Assembly: GCA_030847615.1 (NCBI GenBank)
Contig: JAUMIR010000003.1
Location: 335,239,756 to 335,303,755 of the forward strand
Source: Gambelia wislizenii
Lineage: Eukaryota; Chordata; Lepidosauria; Squamata; Crotaphytidae
Direction: 5' to 3'
DNA: 64,000 bases
The position numbers were made by a program, and so were the translations under genes. The notes below the pieces were generated by a model. That model was given only the letters and a program-made list of their open reading frames with translations, was not told where the DNA came from and made no database searches. Below are positions 12,735 through 23,775 of this stretch, piece after piece. Each line of letters starts with the position of its first letter. The first letter of the stretch is position 1.

Positions 12735-13712
12735 CCAACTGTCCCGAGTTGTTAGGGACAGTCCCAATTAATCTTCTACTGTCCCAGTTTTCAGCTGCTT
12801 TTAAAATGCCTCCATTTCCTCTCCTCCTCACACTTCTGCTTTGCCCTCAGCTTAGTTCAGTGCTTGCAAACTGAGTTCAAAGTGCAAAAGTAGGTTGCAC
12901 TCAGTTAACTTGGACATTATCAGACTAATGTCTAAAAATGCTGTAATTCCGCAAATGAAGAGAGTGGGAACATAGTGGCATTATAACATTTATTATCACA
13001 CATTGCTGTAATCACATAAAAGAAATTACAGAATTATTACACCACAGAATTATCACACAATGACCACTAGTGCTTTAAGAACAAGAGTTTACTTCCACAA
13101 TTCAGCATGGGCGAGATTTCGGCGATTCTCACGAGAACATGCAAGCACACTTAAAACTTAAAAAAAAACCCTTAATTAACAAACTAAATGAACACACAAG
13201 CACTGAAACAACCCTAAAACATGCAAACTAAAGGAGAAAGTTCATTAAAAAGAGCGTCCTGTGCTTTGTTTTTTCATTCTTGCCCGGATATTTTCACGCT
13301 GAGGACCACCCATTCACACTGTAATCTCGCAATTACAACAGGACTGTTTTTGCATGCAATCAATAGTGTGAAAAGAGCACTATTAACAATCTATTCACAG
13401 CTCATGACTGGAGCATGGAGTAATAACGTGAAGATGACAATGGTGTGTGATAGCAGGGCCCGTTCACACTACCCTGATGTTGTAATCCCGTAATTTTTGC
13501 TGTGTCTGATAATGTTCTCAGCAGAGGGGTAAGGAGGGGAGGGGGTGTATTCTTGTCCTTCCCAATAAGACCAGGCAAAAGCAAACAGCTGCAGCCTTCC
13601 TAGCTTGTGTATTCTTCCTCATTAATACTTTTTTCCATGTTAACCACACTCTGTTATTGCTTGGAACATGTGTCCCAGTTTTCATCTATGAAACATTGGA
13701 GGGTATGCTATT
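12735..13712 (+). repeat. Repeat with GTCCC words, split by another element
   Basis: The outer parts (12735-12912 and about 13575-13712) match the compact copy at 25585-25925: agggacagtcccaattaatc, ttcaaagtgcaaaagtag, aaacagctgc, tcctcattaata and tgtgtcccagttttcat occur in the same order. The middle is a separate DNA element (12914-13512). The family is unknown to me. The pair shows where the original sequence was interrupted. Confidence 0.7.
12914..13512. mobile_element. DNA element with inverted ends (copy 1)
   Basis: The ends read ggacattatcagac and gtctgataatgttc, inverted repeats. The interior matches 31893-32586 in the opposite orientation, including the acacacaagcactgaaaca region and the taatctcgcaattac region. 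At about 600 bp with no coding capacity, it is best read as a non-autonomous DNA transposon. The target duplication is not clear, so the superfamily is open. Confidence 0.7.
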
Positions 13713-15391
13713 GTCATGTTATGTCTCTTTTTATATTTTGGAGGGGAGAAATGTGGTAATTTTTGTATAAATAAGAATAGGTAATGGGAGGAAACAGGAA
13801 AGAAGGATACAGATAAGAACAGTGGAGGAGGTGGGAAAGTGGATCATCCAATAGAACACTGATAATGTGAAAATCTGTTTGGCATAGAGAAACATAAGAC
13901 CCAGGATTCCCAGAATGTGTCTGTATTCCTGGAATTAAATATAACAATTACATTTCTTTTAAAAGAGACTTTTTAAAACTAAATTACAATAATTTCTTTG
14001 TAATTGCAAGGGCCCACATTAATTCCCTTGGATCTGGCATTCCATTGGATCTGGCATGATGGATCCCTTACAAGAAATGTTTGGTATTTTGTGTTTTTTG
14101 TTTTTGTGGATTGCGTTAGAAGAAAAAAAAATCTAAAGTAACTGTGCGGATTGGCAAGTAGGAACAAAGACCTCATTATGAAGGCTGTGGTTTTTAGCAA
14201 ACTGTTTATCATGTAAACTTAAGACCCTATAGTTTGAAATTGTACTATGCATCATTTCATTGAAAATAGAGCAACAACTGATTTTCCGGGCAAGACAATG
14301 GTGCACATAACCCTTCATTTTTTGGAAGCCCTATAGGTTTTACTGAAGGAAACTTGGTACTTGACACCTTGCAAGAGTCTTTTCAACTGTTTCTTCACAG
14401 GAAACTCACACAACCTAATTAGCAGGTGACAGGTAGATTGTCCGCATCATTATTTTTAAGGTGCTTGAGTCAGCAAGTGCCTCTTTTTCATCAAGCCTTT
14501 CGGTTGCTTTGTAAGGTGGGCCAGCACTTGCCATTACAGCTCACAGATTCTGCACTCATGTGTATTTTTAGTCTGTTTTATGTTGTTTGTGATAGATAAA
14601 TATATGCAGCGGTCAATTAGAGATTATGTCTTAAGGAGCAAAGACACCAATGGCTTAAGAGAAACAGATTAAGGCTTTCAGTTCTAAGATAGGAAAGTTA
14701 CTCAGGGTACTATCCTTAGCTAGCTACATCTCTAAGGAGGGCTGAGAGAGTTCTGGGTAGGAAAAGAGGTGGAAACATCCCTAAGAGTATCCGTTTACAT
14801 CACAGAGGGAGCAGGATAGGTAGACAAGCAGGGAGGACTGTGGGTCACTCAAACTATCTAACCCTAATGCTACTGCCCACTCTGAGGCATTCTTGACTCT
14901 TCAGTGCTAAGCGTTGTTGAACTTCTAACAGTTTCTCCCTCCTTTTCCAGCCATGTGTGCTGCAGTTCACAAATTGTAGTAGAGAGGAAGGTAGGATACC
15001 CTTAATATAATCTACAAGCCATACCTTTTTGCACTTCCCAGTTTTAGCCTGTGGTATACCTGTAGTCTTCTAAGAACAGTGACTGTCTGGAGGTTAAGAA
15101 GGGCTTTGTAGTTCAAGTACTGGTTGTAGAGTTATGTTGAGCTCTAGATAACTTTCCCCACCTAATAATTGATAAACAGAACACCAATGGCAGCCCCACC
15201 AGAGCTGCCATCAATGGAGATATATAGGGCAGATATACGTGAGAGTGGGGAGCCAAGCAGAATAAGCAGGAAGGCCTCTGGTAGAACAATACTGCCTTAA
15301 CACATTGTAAATAAAGTGAGGTAATGCACATTGTAATCAATAGAAGCCCCTCCCTTCCTATGAGATAAGAGTCCACTAAGACTAGAGTATA
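13713..15391. other. Intronic DNA, nothing recognised
   Basis: No exon or repeat family could be recognised over these ~1.7 kb. Open frames up to 126 codons occur (15113-15493, minus strand) but overlap a SINE and show no domain. Confidence 0.45.
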
Positions 15392-15629
15392 AGCATGGCA
15401 TAGTGGCTTGAGTGCTGAACTATGACTCTGGAGACAAGACTTTGAATCTCCACTCAGATGTGACAACCCACTGGGTGACCTTGGGCAAATCACACACTCT
15501 CAGCCTCAGAAAACCCCGTGATAGGTTCATCTTGGGGTTGCTGTAAGTTGGAAATGACTTGAGTCATCAGTGCGCTTGCAGAAAACGCGGGATGAGTCCT
15601 TCCTGAATCTTCGTTTGCGAAGAAAACCC

Positions 15630-15656
<27 letters not shown>
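15392..15656 (+). mobile_element. Chimera: Sauria-type SINE joined to LINE 3' tail
   Basis: Positions 15392 to about 15560 are a tRNA-headed SINE (ggcatagtggcttgagtgct, then cccactgggtgaccttgggc, then gttggaaatgacttga). The usual aaggcacacaacaac tail is absent. Instead the sequence runs directly into gtcatcagtgcgcttgcag and the last ~95 bp of the zinc-finger LINE seen at 22470-22562, ending in a long (ga)n run. Either a very short LINE copy landed at the SINE end, or the RNA template was switched during reverse transcription. Confidence 0.8.
15627..15656. repeat. (GA)n microsatellite
   Basis: This uninterrupted GA dinucleotide run follows the LINE tail. The same tail in copy B at 22547-22562 is a shorter GA run, so it probably grew from the LINE terminus. 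Confidence 0.95.
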
Positions 15657-15661
<5 letters not shown>

Positions 15662-16393
15662 CTACGGTAGCTATACCAACATTTTCCATTGATTCATCCA
15701 GCCCCATCTGTGTCCAGGTCTTTGATGAAGCTTTTTAAATGGCTTCTTGTTCTCCACATCCGTTTCTCTCCCAACTTTTTTATCTTCTCATCTCTCTTGT
15801 TTTTATCCTCACTCCACCAACTGTAAGTCATCCCAGACATTGGAATTCCTTGCTTTCACATTCATCTTGGAATATGAAACATTTCTTCTTTCCAGTGGGA
15901 ATGCCTAAAGTGGCCTCATCAGGCTTTTCAGGCATTTTGATTAGGGGATTTTCTACAGTTGCATGTCTGCTATGGCTCAGCTGAGCATGGTGTTAGTTGG
16001 GTTTTTAGCAACTGCATTTAGAAAATGCTTTTTAAAGTAACTTTTCCCACTCAAGCAGGCTTTGAAATAAGTGATCTAATTGGTAGTTTGCAATAATTTG
16101 GTGGATTTTAATTGATTGTTAGGTTGCATGATTGTTACTTAATATATATTTTTCTTGCAGTAGGACATTTTGTCCTCTAGATTCCATCCCTGCCCCCAAG
16201 TGGCCATGCTGGGCAATTCTAGAAGTAGTAGTCCCCCAAAGTAACATCCAAGCTCTGTCCAATAGTCATATATTATTATTTCTCTTCCTAGAACAACACT
16301 ACCTGTTGTATATTAAAGCCTACAGTGGGCTTCATTGTTCTATCAGCTCTATAAAGTGAGGTTTAGCAAATCCTGATTTTTCAGAAACCGTTA
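15657..16393. other. Intronic DNA, nothing recognised
   Basis: No recognisable exon or repeat. Mixed-composition DNA with short random open frames. Confidence 0.45.
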
Positions 16394-16725
16394 CAGGTTG
16401 AGTATCCCTTATCCGAAACGCTTGAGACCAGAAGCGTTCCATATTTCAGATTTTTTCAGATTTTGGAATACTTGCATTTACATAATGAGATATCTTGGAG
16501 ATGGGACCCAAGTCTAAACACAAAATTCATTTCTGTTTCACGTACACCTTATATACATAGCCTGAAGGTAATTTTATACACAATATTTTTCATAATTTTA
16601 TGCATGAAACAAAGTTTGTGTACATTGAGCCATCAGAAAGCAAAGGTGTGATTATCTCAACCACTCATGTGGACAGTGTTGGATTTTGGAGTGTTTTTGA
16701 ATTCCAGATAAAAAATACTCAACTC
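16394..16725. repeat. Tigger-like non-autonomous DNA element
   Basis: It begins after TA with caggttgagtatcccttatc and ends in the imperfect inverse (aaaaatactcaactc). Internal phrases about cagattttttcagattttgg resemble a Tigger/pogo-type MITE family known from mammals. The right end is degenerate and only one TA is clear. Confidence 0.65.
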
Positions 16726-17742
16726 AAGAATATTCAATACTATCTAAGAAGCCAGCAAAGATAAACAGAACATCAATGATAGAAAATAGAGCAGTTTCCA
16801 TAAGGATAAGAGGTTTGTCATCCAGGTTTTTATAGAATTAACAGAGAGAATTTATGCCACAGGACAAAAATAATTTTATCAAGCAAACTCACAAAAAAAG
16901 AAGTCAGAAGGTATATAAACACCCAAGGCTTGTCAAAGTTCACAGCTTCATAGTAATTTATTGTGATGTAGCTGATGCACAACTTAACATTTGGTGCCAG
17001 ACTCTAATGACAGTTGACTTGCTGTCTCGCTAAAATAAAGGCATCATTTCATACTAATTCACACATCCAAAAATCAATCCTGACAAATTCTGAATGCAGC
17101 TTAATTGCTTAGGTGCACAATCAGATAAATTTTTAGCTAGTGATGAAACCGACTTGGCCTCCTTAATAACATTTTTCTGACAGCCAGCTTAACATTCATG
17201 TACTGTATATCTCTTTTGTCTATTGCTGTAGCTCTTCTCTGCCTCTTTTTATCTGTCACCCAATGTATTTGAAAGTCCTTGGAGGAAATCAAGCAGGCTC
17301 TTTTTCCTTCTCTAAACCACACAATTAGTTATTGTCAGGTAAAGGTGTACATATCCTATGCCCAAAACAGGTTCAGTTCCTTGGGTAGCACATTTAATAT
17401 TTGGACTAAAACCTGAAAAGATTCACTGCTTCCTGAAATGAAAGCTGCTTCCCTGCCCCCCAGATGTCATTGATAATAGGCTGAGGGCTGCATACTGCTC
17501 GTTTTTATGTTTTAGGCTGAAAATCAATTAGGCTACTCAACAGACAGTCCCATGATTCATAGCCAGCTGTCACATACACTGAAAACCATATAGCTAAGTC
17601 TAACATCTAGTTCAGTGAATTAGCCGTTATTTAGTTATCTGCTTATATGTGGTTTGTTTTCAAGGAGTTTGCAGAACCTGAGCAGGGATGTTGATGACAG
17701 GGCATCTTGGCGGTCTCTCGTTCATAGGTTTGCCATAAGTTG
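16726..17742. other. Intronic DNA, nothing recognised
   Basis: No exon or repeat could be assigned in this ~1 kb of AT-rich sequence. Confidence 0.45.
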
Positions 17743-17960
17743 AAACTGAGAGAGCCAGTGTGGTGTAGTAGTTTGAGCATCAGACTAAGACTCTGGAGAC
17801 CAGGGTTCAAATACTTGCTCAGCCATGGAAACCCACTGGGTGATCTTGGGCAAGTTACACTCTCTCAGCCTCAGAGGAAGACAAAGGGAAACCCCCTCTG
17901 AACAAATCTTGCCACGAAAACCCTGTGATAGGCGACATAAGTCCAAAACGTTTTGAAGGC
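17743..17960 (+). repeat. Sauria-type SINE (tRNA head, Bov-B-like tail)
   Basis: A nearly full copy: A-box region gtgtggtgtagtagtttgag, B box agggttcaaat, body acccactgggtgatcttggg, a cctcagaggaag block, and tail cctgtgataggcgacataag then gaaggcatacaacac. The tail resembles the end of RTE/Bov-B LINEs, which mobilise this class of SINE. Confidence 0.85.
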
Positions 17961-18269
17961 ATACAACACAAGTTGAAGCTGAGTTGTTAGCAATTAACAA
18001 TACAAGCCTTTCAGAGGTCCGGAGGGGAGGAACAGTGGCTCTCTTTTGGGTGAATGGGAAGAGTCAGAAATGGGCATTTCTTCATTTCTCTCAACATTCT
18101 CTCATCTTTCTTGGCTGCTGCTTACCTGTTCAGTGTACCTTCTCCACTACCACTTTACTCTTGGAAGGGCTGAGAGGAAAAGAGAGCTCTTCTCATCATA
18201 GGACATTCCTTCAGACAACCCTTCAACACATAACCATATATGGATTGTTAGCATGTTTGTTCTGTGTGT

Positions 18270-18482
18270 GTGCGCACCTGCCTTCAAGTTGCCTAAAGAC
18301 TTATGGCAACCCCATGAATTTCATAGGGTTTTTGTAGGCAAGGAATGCCAGTTCCTTCCTCTGAAATATAGCCACCTACAGCACCAGGTATTCATTGACA
18401 GTCTCCCATCCAAGCACTGACCAGGGCTGAATGTTATTTGCTTCCAAGATCAGGTGGGATCTGGTGCCTTTAAGATATTTAG
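18270..18482 (-). repeat. 5S-rRNA-derived SINE with Bov-B-like tail
   Basis: Reverse-complementing 18383-18468 gives a degraded 5S rRNA segment (gatcttggaagcaaa and cttggatgggagactg, the A- and C-box parts of the 5S internal promoter). The left part, ccttcaagttgcctaaagac with cttatggcaaccccatgaat, is the tail shared with the tRNA-headed SINEs. Other copies lie at 53108-53345 and in part at 38283-38412. Confidence 0.8.
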
Positions 18483-19288
18483 GCTTACTCTTTTTTTGTG
18501 AGCTTGCTATAAATTGAGTTGCTATAATTTTAAACACACTGAGGATCCATTAGTTCTTTTGCTGAACTCAGCACTGTTTTACCACCTGCTATTTTAAATC
18601 TATGCCAAGCTAACACAGGATTGAACTGTAAACCAACACCTTTCTCCTTAACTAGAACATTTTGAAACAGTTAACTGTTAGCTAGACCCTGCCATGATTT
18701 CAGTAGTCAACATCAATATATATTTTCTCAGAGATAGATGAACTCCTTTGTTCCTTAACTGGTTACATTTTTCTCTTTGTACAGATGTGCTCTCCCCCCC
18801 CCCCTTTGCTGTGTGTACTGCCTGACAGAAGCAACAGAATCTAGCCATTGTCATCCATGGCCATTTTAATTCACTTTAATTCATTTAATGCAGCTTTCCA
18901 TTGTGCCAGTGTGCTGAAAAGAAGGAATGTGATATGCTTGGCATTGTTCCTAAGCCCCTAATTTAGGAGACATTTCAACATCATTTTTGAGAAATGATTC
19001 CAGGAATCTTGCTGAATTAGTACAGACAGCTATTTTCTAGAAAGAGCTGCCTTGTATTTGCCAATACTGTCATCTCTTCCATTTTAGGAAACTAGAAGAA
19101 ATTGCCATGGCCATAGCCTAGCCATTCTGCCATGCCCACTTCCTTTACCCCATTTATAATAGCTTTAATAACCTTGCCACAGATCATTTCCTGGGGATTA
19201 ACAACCATTTGTAGGTTAATGTTCTGCTGCTGTATCTCGAGCTGTTACCTCCCGCAGGTTGCTTATTAATCCTTAGCTACACACTCTA
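18483..19288. other. Intronic DNA, nothing recognised
   Basis: A short C-run sits near 18788-18803. No exon or repeat family is recognised. Confidence 0.45.
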
Positions 19289-19408
19289 CTATGAGAGCCA
19301 GTGTGGTGGTGCGGTTTGAGCACTGCACTTCAATTCTGGTGACAAGGGTTGAAATCCCTGCTCAGCCATGTAAACCCACTGGGTGACTTGGACAACTCAG
19401 ACTCTCCT
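19289..19408 (+). repeat. Sauria-type SINE, head only
   Basis: It shows the tRNA-like head (agccagtgtggtggtgcggt, then gacaagggttgaaatccctg) and the body to cccactgggtgacttgg, then stops. The tail is lost. Sequence to the right (19409-19789) is unassigned and contains two related words about cattgtttacacg. Confidence 0.75.
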
Positions 19409-19789
19409 GGGTGCCAGTTAGACACTTGTTATTGTCCCGGGGTGTCCCGGGACTTCTTGATCCCATATTCGTCCCTCATTGTTTACACGATTTGTGTCTC
19501 TGATTTGGAGATCCCAGGAGATCCCGAGATCATTGTTTACACGGCATCATTCCCCATGTTATGTCTCCTCTCCCACTGTATTCTATCCCATGGGGGGTTG
19601 TTTTTTGTTTTTTGTTTTGTTTCCATACGTTTATGGTCCCAGGATAATTTTTTTAGCTGTCAATCAAGGATGCGATTACTCGTTTATTCACAACCTCAGT
19701 GACGTACTTCCTTTAGAGTTTCCCACCATGAGCAATGCTATTGACTGACACAAATGTTTGTTCAAGCTTCTGCATCAGTTAGAGGAGGA

Positions 19790-20092
19790 GGGTGAGAGCA
19801 AAAAAGCAGCCTCTCTTGAACAACCTGATTTCACTACTAACCAAAGTTTGTAGAGAAACCTCAGGATTTGGTGTGAACTCAACTGCTGGAACTTTTTGAC
19901 AGTCAGAGCTGTTAAGCAGTGGAACACACTCCCTTGGAGCATGGTGGGGTCTTCTTCCTTGGAGGTCTTTAAACAGAGGCTGGATGGCCATCTGTCAGGG
20001 ATGCTTTGATTGTGATTTCCTGCATGGCAGGGGGTTGGACTGGATGGCCCTCGAGGTCTCTTCCAACTCTGGAATTCTATGATTCTATGATG
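19790..20092 (+). mobile_element. CR1 LINE 3' end
   Basis: Diagnostic CR1 phrases run to the terminus: cttggaggtctttaaacaga, ggctggatggccatctgtc, ttggactggatggccctcg, and the octamer tail attctatgattctatga at 20074-20091. It is heavily 5'-truncated, with only the end of the ORF and the 3' UTR. Confidence 0.9.
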
Positions 20093-20265
20093 TGACCAAA
20101 GTACAGCAGCTTCAGTTTAGTCATCTTCATTTCTAAAGAGAGTTCAAGACCCATTCCTTTGTCTTTTTAGCAGGTCACAGTATTCATAGAACTCTTCTCT
20201 AAATGAGTTGGTGCTCTTCCTGTTGGTTTTCCTCACCATCCAGCTTTCATGCCCATACACAAAAA
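20093..20265 (-). mobile_element. RTE/Bov-B-like LINE fragment
   Basis: The minus strand codes for VYGHESWMVRKTNRK, typical of the RT C-terminal region in RTE-like elements. The + strand words cagtttagtcatcttcattt and agagagttcaagacc recur at 23160-23215. Decayed, with no complete domain. Confidence 0.6.
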
Positions 20266-20639
20266 TCAGAAGCAGCTGGGTGCTGCTGCAAAAGAAAAGA
20301 AAGAAGAAAAAGCCTTCTCCTTTATTGAAATGTAGTCTGTTTGGGGTATCTGGGAACAGAGCTCTCATTTTAATGTGAGAACAGGATTGTTTAGGCAAAG
20401 ATATTTAAATCCCAGCTGGTTTGCAGAAAACTGGGAAACCAGAGTGGAATGCCCTGTTTCTGCATTTTCTAATATAGCATAGAATTAAGAGGATGCCATG
20501 GCTCAAACTCTTGTCCCCTTGACCAAAGCACCTCTGCTACAATATAAGGATGTACTCCAACATCTAGCTACAAGTTCCAGCTTATCTTCCTTTATTTCTA
20601 AAACCCAGCTTTCATGTTATACTTTCTAATTTAACATTA

Positions 20640-21808
20640 CTGGTGTATAAGATGACTTTTGAACACTCAAAAGTGCCCTCCAGAATCGAGAGTCGTCTTA
20701 TACACTGGATATACTTTTGCTTCGCCTGCCTGTCTATCTCCTGCCTCTTCGCAAACAGAGCGAAGAGGCAGGAGATGGGGCAGGGGGGTGAAGCAAAGTG
20801 TTTAGCAGTTCATTCGCCCCCCCTCCTCTGCCTTCTCCCCCTTTGGGGAGCAACGGAAGACAGAAGAGGGGGACGAACATTGCGGTTTGCCACGGCTGCC
20901 GCTTGATCGCTTCTGCAGCAGCCAAGGCAAACCGCTAGATTTGCCCTTTCCCCCCACCTTCCTTGAAGGTGGAGGAAAAGGGCGAAAATGCCCTGTTTTG
21001 CTCTGCAGCCCCGATCCCTCCTTCTGGGCTCCCTTCCAAAGGGAGCCCAGAAAGAGGACGCGGGGCCGTGGAGACAAACCCCGGGATTCGCCCCCTCTCC
21101 CCACCTTCCTTGAAGGTGGGGGAGAAGGGGCGAACATGCCCTGTTTGGCTGCATAGCCCCGATCCCTCCTTCTGGGCTCCCTCCTGGAAGAGAGCCCAGA
21201 AGGAGGACGTGGGGCTGTGGAGCCAAACCCTGGGATTCGCTCCCTCTCTCCACCTTCAAGGAAGGTGGGGAGAAGGAGCAAAGATGCCCCATTTAACTCT
21301 GCAGCCCTGATGTTTTCTTCTGGGCTTCCTTGCAAAGGGAGCCCAGAAGGAGGGAATGGGGCTGTGGAGTTAAACCCCTAGATTCGCTCCCCCTCCCTAC
21401 CTTCCAGGAAGGTGGGGAGAGCGAGCGAAGATGCCAAGTTTAACTCTGCAGCCCCGATGCCTTCTTCTGGGCTCCTTCAGAAGGGAGCCCAGAAGGAGGG
21501 AACGGGGCTGTAGAGCCAAACGGGGCATTTTCGCCCCTTTCCTCCACCTTTGAGTCCAGTTTGACTAGAAGGTTGAAGAGAGGGGCGAATGTTGCCCTGC
21601 CAGCTGATCCTGTTCGCTTTCCCAACTCACAAGGAGATCCTCGTGAGTTGGGAAACAAAGAGGATCAGCTGCCAAGGCTCCCCCAGCCAGTCAGCCAGCC
21701 AGCCAAATTGGGGGGTGGTGGTCTTATATGGCGAATATATGCCTAAGCCTAGATTTTTGGCTGGAAATTGGGGGGTGGTCTTATACGCCCAGTCGTCTTA
21801 TACACCGG
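20640..21808. mobile_element. GC-rich element made of hairpins and a ~148 bp tandem array
   Basis: The ends are inverted: ctggtgtataagatgact (20640) and agtcgtcttatacaccgg (to 21808). A further copy of the right end sits at 20690-20707, so the left end is itself a hairpin. Inside is a perfect 17 bp stem with a 7 nt loop (20736-20776). Four repeats of about 148 bp follow, starting near 21010, 21159, 21306 and 21453. Each contains two palindromes (ccttccttgaagg and ttctgggctccc paired with gggagcccagaa). Last comes a hairpin with stem tttcccaactcac at 21618-21655, inside an outer stem on cagctgatcct. Open frames on both strands (up to 177 codons) are proline/glycine-rich by-products. Probably a non-autonomous DNA transposon. 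Confidence 0.75.
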
Positions 21809-21907
21809 AATATGCGTGGTGTTGTTGTTGTTGTTTTAATCTGAGCAATACAGATATTCCATAATGCAGATGAATAGTACCTGCTTCTTATGTGAGCCTC
21901 AATCCAA

Positions 21908-22562
21908 TTGCTACTCAACTACACTACACTGTCTATTCTCCTTTATGGGTCTGAAACATGGGTCACCTATCGCCACCACTTACGACTCCTCAAACGCTTT
22001 CATCAGTGCTGTCTATGCACAATCCTAAATATATACTGGACTGAACATGTGGTGAATGTTGCTGTCCTTGAGCAAGCAGGGATCATCAGCATTGAGGCCA
22101 TGATATTGAGAACACAGCTGTGCTGGGCAGGGCATGTTTCTAGGATGGACGACCATCGCTTCCCAAAAACAGTACTTTAGGGTGAACTTGCCATGGGTCA
22201 GTGTAAGAGGGGTGCTCCAAAAAAGCGATACAAGGACTCCCTGAAACAACATCTCAGGCTCGGCCAAATTGATCACCAACAGTGGTCCACCCTGGCCTCA
22301 CATCGGGAGGCATGGAGACGCACTATCCACAATACTGCAGCCTTATTTGAGAACTCACGCCGAACAAGTCTTGAAGAGAAATGACAACGCAGAAAGAATC
22401 ACAACCTGGAAACATCACCCAAGGAGTCCTTCTGCTGTGCTTTCTGCAACCGGACTTGTTTATCTCGGATTGGCCTTTTTAGACATCAGCGTGCTTGCAG
22501 AAAGCGCAGGATGAGTCCTTCCTGAATCCTCGTTTGCAAAGAAAAGCCAGAGAGAGAGAGAC
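21908..22562 (+). mobile_element. 5'-truncated zinc-finger LINE (copy B)
   Basis: It covers the C-terminal third of the LINE ORF: SILLYGSETWVTYRHHLRLL, then QLCWAGHVSRMDDHRF, then RGAPKKRYKDSLKQHLRLGQ, and the tail with Cys/His codons. It ends in gccagagagagagag at 22547-22562. Frame breaks occur near 22180 and 22384. Both strands show short open frames that are shadows of it. Confidence 0.85.
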
Positions 22563-22954
22563 ACTAGACTCATTGAACCAAATACTGAATAGTAACTCAA
22601 CACTTATGTAACTCCCATTGATTAAATGGGTCTGCTCTTGTTAGAACTAGGAATTGGACTTAAGCTTTTGCCTCCACAACATTCAGTTTATCTGAGCAAT
22701 TACTGGGAATTTGTGTTTCATGAAGCAACAAATGGGATTCTGAAACTTATGTATGTCTCCATATTAAAAAAATACTCTCAGGTATCATGATTTATATTGT
22801 GCTTTCTTTTTTTTTAACAAAGGTAGAATAATTCCAGATCATTAAGCTAGAGCCCCAGTGTAATTAGGTGCTTTTATATAAACAGCTGTATTAAGACAAA
22901 CCAAAGTCCAATCAAGCCATAATGAGGACCAGATGTTTCAGAGTGGGCTTTGCT
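22563..22954. other. Intronic DNA, nothing recognised
   Basis: No exon or repeat recognised. A T-run lies at 22806-22816. Confidence 0.45.
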
Positions 22955-23260
22955 GTCAACTGCCTTCAAGTTGACTTTGATTTATGGCGACCCTATGCAT
23001 GAGAGATCTCCAAGTCACCCTATCTTCAGGAGCCCTGTTCAGGTGTTGTAGATTCAGGGCCATGGATTCCTTGACTGAGTCTATCTATCTGGAATGTGGT
23101 CTTCCTCTTTTCCTATGACCTTCTACCTTATCAAGCGTTATTATCTTTTCTAGTGTCTTCTCAATTTAGTCATCTTGGCTTCTAGGGACAGTTCAGGCTT
23201 GATTTGCTCTAGGATCCATTTATTTGCATTTTTAGCAGTACATGGTATCCAAGTGAGATA
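22955..23260 (-). mobile_element. RTE/Bov-B-like LINE 3' region
   Basis: The left edge (ctgccttcaagttgac, atttatggcgaccctatg) is the reverse complement of the tail used by the SINEs here. The interior (cttgactgagtctatctatc, ggaatgtggtcttcctcttt, tttagtcatcttggcttcta) extends further into the LINE and overlaps the fragment at 20093-20265. This links the SINE tails in the window to their partner LINE. Confidence 0.7.
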
Positions 23261-23461
23261 TGTTGCATTTAATGGATTGTCCATTCCTGCTTTCAAGCAG
23301 TTAAAAATTGGAGAATTAGTAATACCTCAAGTAAAACAAAACCACTGATTATCACATCCTTCATGAGTGCAATGTTTGGGAAAGATGGATTAATATAACA
23401 TTGTGCTCCAAAATGTGATTTTTTTAAAAGGACAAAGTATAATAAAGGAAATTTGTAATTT

Positions 23462-23483
23462 CAGACAAGTGCCATTGTTGTTG

Positions 23484-23515
<32 letters not shown>

Positions 23516-23775
23516 TATACCCCACTCTTCAGCCACAAGGCTATCAGAGCGGCTTACAAATTGTTTTTTAAGCAATAGCTATTTACACATCTACACTGCA
23601 TTAAGCAGTTTCCAATGTGTGTTAGCTAATTGCCCCCCACAAGCTGGGTACTCATTTTACCGACCTACGAAAGGATGGAAGGCTGAGTGAACCTTGGAGC
23701 CCGTTGGAATCGAACTTGCAACGTGATGGCTTGCAGTCCTGGCATTTAACCACTGCACCACCAGGGCTCCGGTTC
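23462..23775 (-). repeat. MIR-like SINE with L2-type tail and (TTA)n end
   Basis: The minus strand reads as a tRNA-like head (ggtggtgcagtggttaaatg, B box gttcgattcc), then ggttcactcagccttccatc and ggtcggtaaaatgagtaccc, and a tail with aagccgctctgatagcc and ggggtataaataataataa. The tail resembles L2 3' ends. On the + strand it is preceded by (ttg)n(tta)n at 23476-23516. Confidence 0.8.

Noticed and set aside
15113..15493. Minus-strand open frame of 126 codons
   Set aside because: It overlaps a SINE at its 5' end and has no recognisable domain.
20802..21335. Minus-strand open frame of 177 codons and overlapping frames on both strands
   Set aside because: They are repeats of one proline/glycine/serine-rich pattern forced by the GC-rich palindromic array, with equally long frames on the other strand.
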